Assembly: GCA_017415165.1 (NCBI GenBank)
Contig: JAFQIY010000046.1
Coordinates: forward strand, 62,001-126,000
Source of the DNA: Oscillospiraceae bacterium
Lineage (GTDB): Bacteria; Bacillota; Clostridia; Oscillospirales; Ruminococcaceae
Reading direction: 5' to 3'
Length of the DNA: 64,000 bases
Shown: in pieces, positions 48,222 through 57,833 of the stretch
Position numbering within the stretch: the first letter of the stretch is position 1
Layout: every line of letters starts with the position of its first letter
The notes under the pieces: model-generated
Told to the model about the DNA's origin: nothing
Seen by the model: the letters and a program-made list of their open reading frames with translations, nothing else
Databases searched by the model: none
Translations under genes and position numbers: made by a program

Positions 48222-50384
48222 TTAGTTACGGCTGTACTTAACTTCCTGGAAGTTAAGGAAGGTTTCACCTACAGGTGGTGGTGTGTTATCTTCCGGAGTA
48301 TTTACAAACGCAACGCCGCCCTTGGATGAAGCGCCAGGATTGTAATCATTAGCAAGAACAGAGCCAACGATTGCAAAGCCGTGAGTTCCTGTATATTCTT
48401 CTCCGTTATAATATAAGTTACCACTCAATGTTGTATTGCCCTGAGATGAACCATCAACGCTTCCGTATGGTGCATAAATATGCCCGATAATATAGCCCCA
48501 GTCGTTAGTAAGGTTTATTTCCGAGTTACCTTCAACATAGAAAGTGGTACGAATATCAATAAGGTCATATCCTGACGGTGCATAATCACCGACATAGATA
48601 GGGTTGCCTGCTTCAACTTCAGGAGTTGTAAAACGAAGCATATTGAAGTTATATTGTCCAGGCAGACAATATACCTTTAAGGTTGTTCCGGGATTTACAA
48701 TAACCTTTGGATTGTTATTGATGCTTATGCTTGAATCAATGAAAAGTTCAACCTCGCCGCTCACGTCAAAGATTACCTCCTGACGATTTCCCAAACCTCT
48801 TAAATAATAAAATCCGGGTGTGGAATATGTGGTAGTATTATCGTGAACTGCATCGATAACCATTGCTTCACCTATATGCTCATTGAAATATTCGTGAATT
48901 CGCTTATCAGAATATTCAGGAAAGGTGTCAGGATCATCAAGGTCAACAATCTTTTTAAGTTCTTCCTTATCTGTAAATGCATATTCAGACGCTGAAATCC
49001 AGTTTTCATTCGGGTCGTGATTACGACAATACTGGTTGAAAACATATCCGTCTGTTTTAATATTTATTGGAGTTGCTACCCCTGGTAATGTAACTATAAT
49101 CATACCCGGGTCAGTGTCACGATCTATCTCAACCATTTTTTGAGTATCAAAGCTCACACTACTCTCTATGTTAGTAGGTACAGCTCCAATTGTAGGAACG
49201 TGAACTGTGCCCAAACTAACCACATCTATCTGACTTGCCAAATCAAAAATTTTTGACCCATCTAACAGGTGAACATCACCATTAACAGTCAAGATATTAC
49301 CAAGAATAAGCTCAGCTACACTATCATCAGATGAGGTGCCGCTCATAGCCAGATAAAGATCACCATTAATTGTTGTCATACCGCCTGTTATAAAATCGCC
49401 CATTACATATAAGTCACCACTGGATATAAAATCGCCTGTTGTTTTAAAATCCTTGGCAACAATCATTGGTACAGGTTTAGCTGAATCGTATACAGCATCT
49501 GTATTGGACTGACCAATATCAAAGTTTCCGTCTATAAAAACCACCGGCTGACCTTCAGCATTGGTAACACCTCTGAGAGGGAAACCGTTAGTAACTCCCG
49601 TTACACCGTTTTTGATGTAAAAAGATTCATCACCTACAAGTGTAAACTTTGAACCGCCGCCGCCATTGGTGGTGCTGCCGCCCAAATATACATTACCCCA
49701 AATATCACCCGTATTGCCCAATGTTGAATTACCTGCCATCGCAAGACCGCCAAGAAGAGCAAAGTTGTTCATTTGCATTTCTGCACCGCCCAAGGATGTT
49801 ACGGCACGGGTTGCGTTGTTAGCACCTGTGCTCGGACCAACTTCAAGCAATACAGAAGCTGAGCCTTCCACATCATTGAAAGTGGATACAGCTGTGATTT
49901 TAATTTCCATACTGTCATCAGCTCTGTTATCGTCAGGGTCATATGCTCTTTTAAGAACTTCCATTCTGATAGTAACATCGTCTGCAAAATCGCCGTAAGT
50001 ATCAGCACCATTTGCAACCCTAGGAAGTGTTACTGTATATTCAACATAATCTTTAGTTGGATTACCAAGCGTCGTATTCTGATCGTTTCCGTCCTGTGAC
50101 TTTATTGAATACAAAGCCTTCTGAAGCTGATAACCCTGCTGTTCACCGCTTCCGTCATCAGACAAATATTGGTTGTCACTGAGCATTGTTGAAGTGAAAA
50201 CCTCAAGAGCAGAGCGGCTTGTATAATAAGCCTGATTTTCTTCAAACTTGGTATAGATTCGCTGACTTGCCGTTGTAACAACTGTCAGTGTTGCCATAAG
50301 CATAATGATAAGTACAAACATTACAGTAAGAATCATAATGAGTACTGTACCGCTCAAACTCTGACGCTGTTTACTTTTAGTCAT
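48222..50384 (-). CDS. Large PilX-like pilus protein with beta-helix-like repeats
   Basis: The 720-residue protein has a PilX-type N-terminus: a short basic leader, a hydrophobic helix (about 10-37, SGTVLIMILTVMFVLIIMLM part) and then a helical EENQAYYTSRSALEVF segment. Unlike true prepilins it lacks GFTLIE. Residues 220-400 are rich in short G-D-x repeats (TTGDFISSGDLYVMGDFITGG), as in bactofilin-like right-handed beta helices, followed by a second folded domain. The start at 50384 follows AAAGGGTGG. Size and location in the minor-pilin operon suggest a pilus tip or adhesin. Confidence 0.8.
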   Translation of the reverse strand: MTKSKQRQSLSGTVLIMILTVMFVLIIMLMATLTVVTTASQRIYTKFEENQAYYTSRSALEVFTSTMLSDNQYLSDDGSGEQQGYQLQKALYSIKSQDGNDQNTTLGNPTKDYVEYTVTLPRVANGADTYGDFADDVTIRMEVLKRAYDPDDNRADDSMEIKITAVSTFNDVEGSASVLLEVGPSTGANNATRAVTSLGGAEMQMNNFALLGGLAMAGNSTLGNTGDIWGNVYLGGSTTNGGGGSKFTLVGDESFYIKNGVTGVTNGFPLRGVTNAEGQPVVFIDGNFDIGQSNTDAVYDSAKPVPMIVAKDFKTTGDFISSGDLYVMGDFITGGMTTINGDLYLAMSGTSSDDSVAELILGNILTVNGDVHLLDGSKIFDLASQIDVVSLGTVHVPTIGAVPTNIESSVSFDTQKMVEIDRDTDPGMIIVTLPGVATPINIKTDGYVFNQYCRNHDPNENWISASEYAFTDKEELKKIVDLDDPDTFPEYSDKRIHEYFNEHIGEAMVIDAVHDNTTTYSTPGFYYLRGLGNRQEVIFDVSGEVELFIDSSISINNNPKVIVNPGTTLKVYCLPGQYNFNMLRFTTPEVEAGNPIYVGDYAPSGYDLIDIRTTFYVEGNSEINLTNDWGYIIGHIYAPYGSVDGSSQGNTTLSGNLYYNGEEYTGTHGFAIVGSVLANDYNPGASSKGGVAFVNTPEDNTPPPVGETFLNFQEVKYSRN

Positions 50385-50500
50385 TGCCAACCACCCTTTC
50401 ATAAAAATTTTCTCTCTTAAAATATTTTTTATTAATGTCATTAACCGGCTTAAACCGATAAACCATTTGTCGATTTATCGGTTTTACCGGAAAATAATTC

Positions 50501-51262
50501 TTATTCTGCTGCAGGTGCAGTCTCTTCAAGAGGCTTAACTTCTGCAGTTTCCTCCAGCACCTTATCCACATTGAGTGGGAATACAGAATACATTGTAATT
50601 GTAGCTTCCATCTCATATACAGGCTCATCGGTTGTTTGGCTGATATCCTCTGTACCGATTGAGTTGAGAATAACTGTCTTCTCATCTTCAGCAAGTCTGT
50701 CAATTACAGCATATGCATCCTGAAGCTCAAGGTCACTGTTGAACTTAACCTTCATTACAGTAACGCCGATAACTGCATCAGGATAGCCCTGAGCTTTAAC
50801 ACCGTTATATTTATCATAAACTTCCTGTGGGAGCTCATTGTAAAGGTCAGAATCAATCTTGTGATCATACGCAAGAATATGCGCTGGTTTTACAACATAC
50901 TTAGAAAGCTCATCAGCCACTGTATATTCTGTGGTCATTCCAACAACTTCAACATTAAGTTCATTGAGAATTTCTCTGATGTATGTTTCATTTACATATG
51001 GATGACCCTCATCGAGGAAAATTTCCTGAAGCTCGCCGATTTCCTTAGCTGTAGCCTTGAGGGTATCAATAATATTAGGAAGAGTGTTGATTGTTTCATC
51101 AATCTCAGCCTTTTCCTGTTCCTTCTGTGCAAGAATATTCTTTGCCTTTTCAACATCTTCGAACTTAGGCTTTATAAAAAGGAAAAAGCCTGCAACAAGA
51201 ACAAGAATAACCATTACTACAATAAAAATAACTTTATCTCTGTAAGAAAGTTTCAAATTCAT
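50501..51262 (-). CDS. pilO: PilO-like alignment complex protein
   Basis: The 253-residue protein has a short cytoplasmic start, one membrane helix (about 11-30), a coiled coil (35-75) and a ferredoxin-like C-terminal domain, the standard PilO layout. It would pair with the PilN part of the upstream protein, linking PilM to the outside. A Pro/Glu-rich tail ends it. It follows the pilM-pilN gene by 20 bp. Confidence 0.8.
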   Translation of the reverse strand: MNLKLSYRDKVIFIVVMVILVLVAGFFLFIKPKFEDVEKAKNILAQKEQEKAEIDETINTLPNIIDTLKATAKEIGELQEIFLDEGHPYVNETYIREILNELNVEVVGMTTEYTVADELSKYVVKPAHILAYDHKIDSDLYNELPQEVYDKYNGVKAQGYPDAVIGVTVMKVKFNSDLELQDAYAVIDRLAEDEKTVILNSIGTEDISQTTDEPVYEMEATITMYSVFPLNVDKVLEETAEVKPLEETAPAAE

Positions 51263-51282
51263 TACAAATCACCCTCCTTTTC

Positions 51283-52800
51283 TCAGTTAGTCTCCGCAGG
51301 TGTTTCTTCTGCGTTTTCTTCTTCAATTTCGCGTGCTTCAAAAGAAATAGTAAAGTCATAAACCAAAGGAGCACCATCTTCAGGTTTGTCAGATGAGAAT
51401 CCAGTGTATGTAATATTGTCAAAAATATCCTGATTTACAAAATTTTCAACAACAGTAGCAGGTACGTTATGATCCTGTGTAAGGAAGTCAACCTCATAAT
51501 AGCCGTCGCCGTAAGTAAGCTTGCACCACATAGCATCTGTGCCTGTAAGGTTTGCTTCAATATCAGCAATCGCCTGTGTAGTAAGCTTCGGAAGTGACTT
51601 AAAGTTGCCGTTGGCAGTCTGTGTAACAGCCTTTACGCTCTCTACCTTATCAAGCTTTGCCTGTGCAGTTTCAACAGCAGCTATTTTAGCCTTTGTTTCA
51701 GGTGAATCAAGATATGTCTGAATTTCAGCTGTATTAGCAATATAGTCATTTTCCTGAATATCTCCAACAAGATATACAGCACCTACAACAGCAGCTGAAA
51801 TTACAACAGAAGCAAGTACAGCTATTGCAAAGGAAGCACCTGCACTTGTTCTACCTGCAGCAGCGTCAACTTCAATAAGGTTGATACGTTCAGTGTCCTT
51901 GTTGGAACGGAACATAGCACCGATTGCGTTAGCATATTCCTTGAACTCAAAGTTCTCGTAACCGCCGACAGAGCTTGGCACACCGATAATGCTTGTTGTG
52001 ATGTCCATCTGCTCAAGAGCATTTGTAAGACGGATATACTCAGAAGTATCACCGTAGAATACAACGTTCTGAATAGGATTATCACCGTTTCTGGACTTCT
52101 GGAACTGGAACATTCTGAAGATGTTTTCGTTAACAGCTTCGAAAACGTAGTCATCGGAGTTATCGTAGTCCTCAGCATCAATTGAAGCAAAACGTGAGAA
52201 TGTCAGCTGACCGTTTTCATAAAGGTTAAGGCTTACGAAGTTAGGGTCAATCTGAACAAGAAGCATAGGCATCTTAGCCTTTGACTTGGAATCACTGAGA
52301 ATAATTCTGGAAATACTGTTGCAGGATACCACTACAGAACGAAGAGCGATACCGAGCATAGAGAATACCTTTCTGAAGCAGTCAACCACTTCAAAAGGAC
52401 AAGCGGTTGCAAGAACCTTCATAGCCTGAACGCCCTCTTCCTCTACTTCGCCAGCGATAGTATAGGAAATGGAGTAGTCCTCAGCAATACCCATTGTGTG
52501 CTGCATCTGGTTCTGTACCATTGTAAGAAGCTGTGCACCCTTTGCTTTAGGAATATGAAGTTCCTTAAAAATGATAAGGTTGGAAGAAATACTGATTACA
52601 GCTTCCTTGTCAGCCATTTTCTTGTTTTTAAGTTCAGTATTGATGATTGTTGCCATTTTTGGAATATCTTTAATATGACCATTAACAATCAGACCCTCTG
52701 CAACATCGATGGTATGAGCGTCGGAAACCTTAATTTTTCCGTGATTCTCTGTACCACGAATAATGCGGATGTGTCTGTCAGTAATATCAAATGAAAGCAT
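51283..52800 (-). CDS. pilM: PilM-PilN fusion protein
   Basis: Residues 1-310 form an actin-like PilM domain (MLSFDITDRHIRIIRG opening, PMLLVQIDPNFVSLNLY, VVFYGDTSEYIRL). A membrane helix at about 322-345 and a coiled coil (350-400) then lead to a PilN-like extracellular domain up to residue 505. In most bacteria PilM and PilN are separate proteins held together by the PilN N-terminal peptide; here they appear fused, and no separate pilN is found. GAGGTGA precedes the ATG at 52800. Confidence 0.82.
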   Translation of the reverse strand: MLSFDITDRHIRIIRGTENHGKIKVSDAHTIDVAEGLIVNGHIKDIPKMATIINTELKNKKMADKEAVISISSNLIIFKELHIPKAKGAQLLTMVQNQMQHTMGIAEDYSISYTIAGEVEEEGVQAMKVLATACPFEVVDCFRKVFSMLGIALRSVVVSCNSISRIILSDSKSKAKMPMLLVQIDPNFVSLNLYENGQLTFSRFASIDAEDYDNSDDYVFEAVNENIFRMFQFQKSRNGDNPIQNVVFYGDTSEYIRLTNALEQMDITTSIIGVPSSVGGYENFEFKEYANAIGAMFRSNKDTERINLIEVDAAAGRTSAGASFAIAVLASVVISAAVVGAVYLVGDIQENDYIANTAEIQTYLDSPETKAKIAAVETAQAKLDKVESVKAVTQTANGNFKSLPKLTTQAIADIEANLTGTDAMWCKLTYGDGYYEVDFLTQDHNVPATVVENFVNQDIFDNITYTGFSSDKPEDGAPLVYDFTISFEAREIEEENAEETPAETN

Positions 52801-52871
52801 ACTCGTCACCTCACAAATTTTTTAATATAATTGATGAACAGTCTCTCTGTTCTCTTTTAACCTTAATATTT

Positions 52872-54068
52872 TTATGCAGCAATATTTTCCATAGAGTTGT
52901 AAAGAGCCGGAAGGATACCTGCAATTACAAGACCGATAGCAGCACCCATAAAGATAATCATAACCGGTTCAATCAAACCTACAAGACGCTGGATAGCAGA
53001 GTCAGATTCATCCTCATAGAAGCCTGCGGATTTTTCAAGAATTGTATCGAGAGCACCGGATTCTTCACCTACGAAGATGATTGAACAGAACATTGACTCA
53101 AAAATACCTGTTCTCTGAATGGAAACGGAAAGCTGTTCACCCTGCTTTACTTCGTCTACTACAGTTGCAAACGCATTTTCAATAAATGAATTGTTAAGGA
53201 TAGCAGCCGAACGTTCAAGAGCCTCAACCATAGGAATACCTGAAGAATACAGGGAAGAAAGGGTTCTCGCAAACTTACCTGTGTATACTTTAACTACAAG
53301 CGGACCTACCTTAGGCATTTTACAGATAAGCTTATCAAATTTGAATCTTACTGACGGAATTTTAAGGGCATAAGTTACAATAAATATAACTGCCAGAACT
53401 ACGCCCACATATATGTACCAGTACCCCGTAATACTGTCAGAGAAAGCAAACAGTGCACCTGTCAGACCCTTCATATCCTTTTCTGTCATCAAGTCCTTGA
53501 ACGTAGGCATAATAAATGTAAACAGAGCAATTACGATAGCAACGCAAAGAACAGCAAGGATAATCGGGTACATCATAGCGCCCTTGATTTTGTTGTTCAG
53601 CTTGTTCTGCTTGTCGTAGTATTCCTCAAGTCGTTTTACAATGATATCAAGGCTACCGGAGGATTCACCTGCCTGAACCATTGAAACAAAAAAGTTCGGG
53701 AAAGCGCCCTGCTGCATCCTGAGAGCATCAGAGAAAGAGGAACCCTTCTGTACTTCTTCATAAACCTCTCTGAATATCTGCTTCGGAGCTTCCTTCGTCT
53801 GCTCCTTGTAGAGAATATCCAGCGCTCTTACCAGGGTAAGACCTGATGTAAGCATTGCACTGAGCTGACGGCAATCGTAAGCCAGTTCTTCCATGTTGAA
53901 TTTATGAAGTGTGTTTGATTTCTTGTCACTGGCCTCCTTGTAGCTTGAACAGAACAGGCCTTTTTCATTTATTTTTTCAAGAAAATCATTTACGTCTTCT
54001 GCAACCATTCTGGCATTTTTGACGGTATTACCCTGAACGTCAGTCGCAGTATAAATAAAGGTCTTCAT
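52872..54068 (-). CDS. pilC: Type IV pilus inner membrane platform protein
   Basis: The 398-residue protein has the two GspF domains (each starting with RQLSAMLTSGLTLVRAL-like and LSSLYSSGIPMVEAL-like segments), the GESSGSLD and GEESGALD motifs, and four membrane helices. It is the platform on which PilB and PilT act. The start at 54068 follows GGAGGTG. It is the first gene of the pilC-pilM/N-pilO-pilX-pilV-pilW transcript. Confidence 0.94.
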   Translation of the reverse strand: MKTFIYTATDVQGNTVKNARMVAEDVNDFLEKINEKGLFCSSYKEASDKKSNTLHKFNMEELAYDCRQLSAMLTSGLTLVRALDILYKEQTKEAPKQIFREVYEEVQKGSSFSDALRMQQGAFPNFFVSMVQAGESSGSLDIIVKRLEEYYDKQNKLNNKIKGAMMYPIILAVLCVAIVIALFTFIMPTFKDLMTEKDMKGLTGALFAFSDSITGYWYIYVGVVLAVIFIVTYALKIPSVRFKFDKLICKMPKVGPLVVKVYTGKFARTLSSLYSSGIPMVEALERSAAILNNSFIENAFATVVDEVKQGEQLSVSIQRTGIFESMFCSIIFVGEESGALDTILEKSAGFYEDESDSAIQRLVGLIEPVMIIFMGAAIGLVIAGILPALYNSMENIAA

Positions 54069-54136
54069 AAATGTTTGACACCTCCGATATGGATAAAAAT
54101 TATCATAGGGCATAATTTACCCACGATACTTTAAAT

Positions 54137-54165
54137 ATTATAACATTTTATTATAAATTTGGCAA
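54137..54165 (-). promoter_or_regulatory. Promoter of the pilC operon
   Basis: On the minus strand TTGCCA (54165-54160) and TATAAT (54142-54137) are separated by 17 bp. Confidence 0.7.
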
Positions 54166-54290
54166 TATGTGATTTTTAACAAATTCGAAATGAATATTCG
54201 ACTATTATAACAATTTTTTTGTGTAAATTCACTCACGATTGATAAAAATCCCTAAATGTCAGAGTATAATTTATGAACTAATTATTACAC

Positions 54291-55100
54291 TTATATTTTC
54301 AGAAGCCTTTCTGCATTTTTATAAGCGATAGCTTCCCTTTCCTCATCGGTAAGAGGAAGTCTCTCCAACATAGCTTTTTCCCTTGAAGCGGCGTGCCACG
54401 GACAATCAGATGCAAACAGGATTTTGTCTGCACCGTGATTTCTTATGATACGCAATGCCTGTTCATCGGTAATATTACCGTCGGTGTAGGAAATGTCAAA
54501 ATATACATTTTTACCCACAAGATACCTTTCTACATCGTCCCAGCAATCATTGCCTCCGAAGTGCGCAAGAATAACCGTAAGTTCAGGAACTTTTTCAAGC
54601 ACCTGCACGCTCAGCTCAGGGGGACAGTGTATGCACTTCGGCGAAACAACATCAAAGCCTGCGTGAAAAGCAACAGGCAGGTCAAGCTCCGCACATTTCC
54701 TGTAAATCGGCATCAGCTTTTCATCATTGACCATAAAGCCCTGATAATCAGGATGAAGCTTTACACCATACAGTCCGAGTCCCTTTATTCTTTCAAGTTC
54801 TTCAAGTGCGTCCTCAGCATCGGGATGCACCGAACCGAAACAGAAAATTCTGTCAGACTGTATTTCCTTTGCCCAGTTGTTTATGATAGTCTGCTGGGAC
54901 GGCTTTGTAGCAATGTTGAGAACAACCGCCTTATCAACACCCCATATATCCATCTTTTCCAGCAGCTCGCCGATTGTACCTCTTGTTGCGGCAGGAACAT
55001 CATCCGTGTACCCCTCCGCAAGCAGCGTGCCTTCAAGCTTTGTTATGGCACGCTCAGCAATAACATCGTTGAATGCGTGAGTATGAAAATCAATATACAT
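54291..55100 (-). CDS. Amidohydrolase family protein (Amidohydro_2, TIM barrel)
   Basis: The 269-residue protein has metal ligands in order: FHTH at the N-terminus, KLHPD (strand 4), VAFHAG, ILAHFGG and FASDCPW. This is the pattern of the ACMSD/2-pyrone-like amidohydrolases (COG2159). The substrate is not predictable; decarboxylation or hydrolysis of a small ring or amide is typical. It is monocistronic, with GGAAAG upstream. Confidence 0.88.
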   Translation of the reverse strand: MYIDFHTHAFNDVIAERAITKLEGTLLAEGYTDDVPAATRGTIGELLEKMDIWGVDKAVVLNIATKPSQQTIINNWAKEIQSDRIFCFGSVHPDAEDALEELERIKGLGLYGVKLHPDYQGFMVNDEKLMPIYRKCAELDLPVAFHAGFDVVSPKCIHCPPELSVQVLEKVPELTVILAHFGGNDCWDDVERYLVGKNVYFDISYTDGNITDEQALRIIRNHGADKILFASDCPWHAASREKAMLERLPLTDEEREAIAYKNAERLLKI

Positions 55101-55244
55101 CTTTTTCTTTCCTTTCCCAAAGTATGTTATAATTATACTACTCCCCCTTTTTTAAGTCAATTTTTTTGACAAAAAACTTTACAAGCTTTCCTTTTTAATA
55201 TATACTATTATTCATAGACAATTATTTTCTCAGAGGTGACCGAA

Positions 55245-55757
55245 ATGAAAAAACAACTTATTCCTATTTTTGTATTGTCAATAATAGCCATCATCTTTTC
55301 GATAATTATGCTTGGCGTAGGCATATGGATAATTCCTGCCGTCAGCGCACTTCCCGAAGTAGCAGAAGACTCCAATGACGATTTTCTTATGCTGTTAGCC
55401 GCATTCGGCTCAATGGTCATTATACTGGTTCTCGTTGTTGTAATAGCAGCCTTTGCCGTAACAGCTTTACTGGGTACATTCGGCTTGATGTGCGCGCTGA
55501 AAAACGGACGCTTTTCGCTGGTATGTGTCGTCCTCGGCATAATCACCACGCTGATTTCACTGTCAGCTATCCCTTCTCTGTTTATAAGCATTGCTAACGG
55601 AGATTTTGAACTGATGTTTCTTATTCCGTTCGTATATTTCGGCGGATACACGGCTTGTGCAATTATTGCGTTTATGTACAGGAAAAAGGTTGTGCACGAA
55701 CAGATTATGGAAAAACCGTATGAGCTTCCGTCAAACGTTGAGGAAAATAAATTATAA
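55245..55757 (+). CDS. Four-helix membrane protein, 170 aa
   Basis: Four hydrophobic segments are predicted, with short loops and a polar tail. ATG at 55245 follows GAGGTGACC. The last codons (AAA TTA TAA) and the stop lie inside the 123-bp repeat starting at 55749, so the repeat has replaced or truncated the original end. No family is recognised. Confidence 0.7.
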   Translation: MKKQLIPIFVLSIIAIIFSIIMLGVGIWIIPAVSALPEVAEDSNDDFLMLLAAFGSMVIILVLVVVIAAFAVTALLGTFGLMCALKNGRFSLVCVVLGIITTLISLSAIPSLFISIANGDFELMFLIPFVYFGGYTACAIIAFMYRKKVVHEQIMEKPYELPSNVEENKL

Positions 55758-55871
55758 TTTATAGAGTTAGGAGTGTTGAGAGTGGAGTGTGGAGTTGTTG
55801 TGTAAACTATGGTTCTCTTTAACTCCTCACTCCACTCTCCAAACTCCACACTCACAGACAAATTATAATTT
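55749..55871. mobile_element. 123-bp palindromic repeat, copy 1
   Basis: The repeat is bounded by AAATTATAATTT at both ends and its arms (GAGAGTGGAGTGTGGAGTT and its near-complement) would fold into one long hairpin. It has no coding capacity. Copy 2 (62011-62133) differs by a single base (T to C in the right end). Near-identity suggests recent mobility or gene conversion. Confidence 0.8.
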
Positions 55872-55895
55872 AACATACAAAGAAAGGCTGATAAA

Positions 55896-57062
55896 ATGTT
55901 AAAATCCTACGCTGACAAATTACAGGCATTGGCTGTTTTCCGCGGCATACTTGCTGACGAAACCGTTGCAAAGCTGCTTGAATTTCTGAAAAATCCTACC
56001 GCCTGTACCTATGGCGATTTCGTGGCAAAGCTTTACGTCCACGGTGACTCTCTGACCGATTTTCTGCTTGATGTTGTTACCGAGGACGAAAATCCCTATA
56101 TGAAACGCATTGCCGAATACAAGGAAGTACCTGCTCACATTGACGAAGCCGTCCGCAACGAGCTTGAATTTCTGGAACAGCTTTCCCGCCTGACCTCTGA
56201 CAAAGCGTGGTCTGCTGTCGGTGCAGACAAGCCCTTTGCAGGCTGGCGCACACACGAAGCGGACTTCCTCACAATTTACCGTGAAAGAATAGGTGCGCTT
56301 CACACCAAGGGTTTCGGAATTTTTGCAAAATACCACACCTTCACCCTCAGGGACGGCAAGCTTGTTCCCGTGAAAAATCCCGACCCACAGCGTCTTTCAC
56401 AGCTTTCGGGCTACGAGCAGGAGCGCAGCAAGGTTATCGCAAACACCCTTGCGCTTCTTCGTGACAAACCTGCTCCGAATGTGCTTCTTTACGGCGACGC
56501 AGGCACAGGAAAATCCTCTACGGTCAAGGCAATAGTCAACGAGTACCTTGACAGCGGTCTGCGGCTTATCGAGCTTACCAAGGCACAGTTTGGGGAACTT
56601 CCGTCCGTAATAGAAAAAATCGGGTCAAACCCGCTCAAATTCATTATTTTCATTGATGACATCTCCTTCTCTGCCGATGACGACAATTTCAGCGCACTTA
56701 AAGCTGTGCTGGAGGGAAGTGCTACCGCCAAGACACCGAATATGTCCATCTACTGCACCAGCAACCGCCGCCATCTTATGAAGGAAACCTTTTCGGGACG
56801 TGACGGTGACGATGTTCACGCAAGCGATACCCGTGAGGAGCTTGTTTCCCTTTCCGAGCGTTTCGGCTTGAAGGTTGCTTTTCTTAAACCTAACAAGGAC
56901 ACCTACCTGAAAATTGTTGAACAGCTTGCGGCGGAGTACGGCATCGAATGTACCCCCGACCTGCTGACCCGTGCAGAAGCCTATGCTTTACGCAGAAGCG
57001 GGCGTTCGGGACGTGCGGCAAAGCATTTTATTGAACTTGAAGCAGCGAAGGATAATGCGTAA
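55896..57062 (+). CDS. DUF815-family AAA+ ATPase
   Basis: The 388-residue protein has a helical N-terminal region (1-185) and an AAA+ module with Walker A YGDAGTGKSS (about residues 197-206), Walker B FIIFIDDISF and a sensor CTSNRRHLM. This matches DUF815/COG2607 ATPases, whose cellular role is not known. AAAGG precedes the ATG. It is the only gene on this strand before a terminator. Confidence 0.85.
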   Translation: MLKSYADKLQALAVFRGILADETVAKLLEFLKNPTACTYGDFVAKLYVHGDSLTDFLLDVVTEDENPYMKRIAEYKEVPAHIDEAVRNELEFLEQLSRLTSDKAWSAVGADKPFAGWRTHEADFLTIYRERIGALHTKGFGIFAKYHTFTLRDGKLVPVKNPDPQRLSQLSGYEQERSKVIANTLALLRDKPAPNVLLYGDAGTGKSSTVKAIVNEYLDSGLRLIELTKAQFGELPSVIEKIGSNPLKFIIFIDDISFSADDDNFSALKAVLEGSATAKTPNMSIYCTSNRRHLMKETFSGRDGDDVHASDTREELVSLSERFGLKVAFLKPNKDTYLKIVEQLAAEYGIECTPDLLTRAEAYALRRSGRSGRAAKHFIELEAAKDNA

Positions 57063-57104
57063 TTCGTAATTCGCAATGCGTAATGCGTAATTAATAATTG
57101 AAAC
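57062..57104. repeat. Short tandem-like TAATTCG/TAATGCG repeats
   Basis: Directly after the stop codon are repeated words AATTCGTAATTCGCAATGCG and GTAATGCGTAATT. They resemble decayed ends of intergenic repeat elements of the kind seen elsewhere in the window. Confidence 0.4.
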
Positions 57105-57107
57105 AAA

Positions 57108-57138
57108 AAGTCTGTACGATTTCAAACCGTACAGACTT
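57108..57138. terminator. Bidirectional terminator between DUF815 and DUF6062 genes
   Basis: AAGTCTGTACG (57108-57118) and CGTACAGACTT (57128-57138) form an 11-bp stem followed by TATTTTTTT. Confidence 0.88.
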
Positions 57139-57145
57139 TATTTTT

Positions 57146-57829
57146 TTAATTTCTTGACACAAGGAACTTTATCGCACGCTCGATGCTGTCACGGGAGTTG
57201 CCCCAGTCAGCGTCCTTGCCGGTGTTGCGGTAGTCGTACATACTGCAATAGTGGGACACGTCCTCATAAAGCACGTTGATATACTTTTCGGTAAGTCCGC
57301 CCACAAGCTTGTTGAAGCTGTCAAGTTCGCCCTTCTGCAGGTACACGGGAGCAAGTGACAACAGCAAATCGTAGTGGTGCAGGCAGACGAATTCCTGCTC
57401 AGAGAGAAGCTGACGGAAATCAGCCTGTGAGAACATCTCAAAAAATGTTCGCATAAGTCTTTCCATACCCCACTCAACCTTTTCACACACAAAGCAGGTT
57501 TCGTTGATTTCGGAAAGCTTTGCCTTGCGGGCATTTTTCGGTTCAAACAGCTTCTTGCGGGAGAAAAGCTGTCGGTCAACTTCTTCGAGGTGCGTCTGCA
57601 ACATAAGTGCAAGAGAAAGACGGTTTTTCTGCTTGAGCATCTGCTGGAAATGAACGTGGCAGAAACCTGCACGGTTTGTTTCGATACGCACGTCAGGCTC
57701 CATCATTGCCGCACCCATTATGTACTCAACCGTTCTCTGCTCCAGCATATCCCTCATTCGGCATATGGGGCAGCCCTCTTTCGGCTCAAGAATTTCGCTT
57801 ATTGGAATTGTTAAGATACTTTCACGCAT
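57146..57829 (-). CDS. DUF6062 family protein with zinc-type Cys motifs
   Basis: The 227-residue protein contains CPICRMRD (residues 20-27), a CHVHF motif, CFVCEKVEWGMERLM and CLHHYD. Two CxxC pairs with paired histidines suggest two metal sites. This is the DUF6062 pattern seen in clostridia; no function is known. The ATG at 57829 lies about 9 nt from GGAG and 4 bp after the stop of the upstream gene. Confidence 0.8.
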   Translation of the reverse strand: MRESILTIPISEILEPKEGCPICRMRDMLEQRTVEYIMGAAMMEPDVRIETNRAGFCHVHFQQMLKQKNRLSLALMLQTHLEEVDRQLFSRKKLFEPKNARKAKLSEINETCFVCEKVEWGMERLMRTFFEMFSQADFRQLLSEQEFVCLHHYDLLLSLAPVYLQKGELDSFNKLVGGLTEKYINVLYEDVSHYCSMYDYRNTGKDADWGNSRDSIERAIKFLVSRN

Positions 57830-57833
57830 AATG

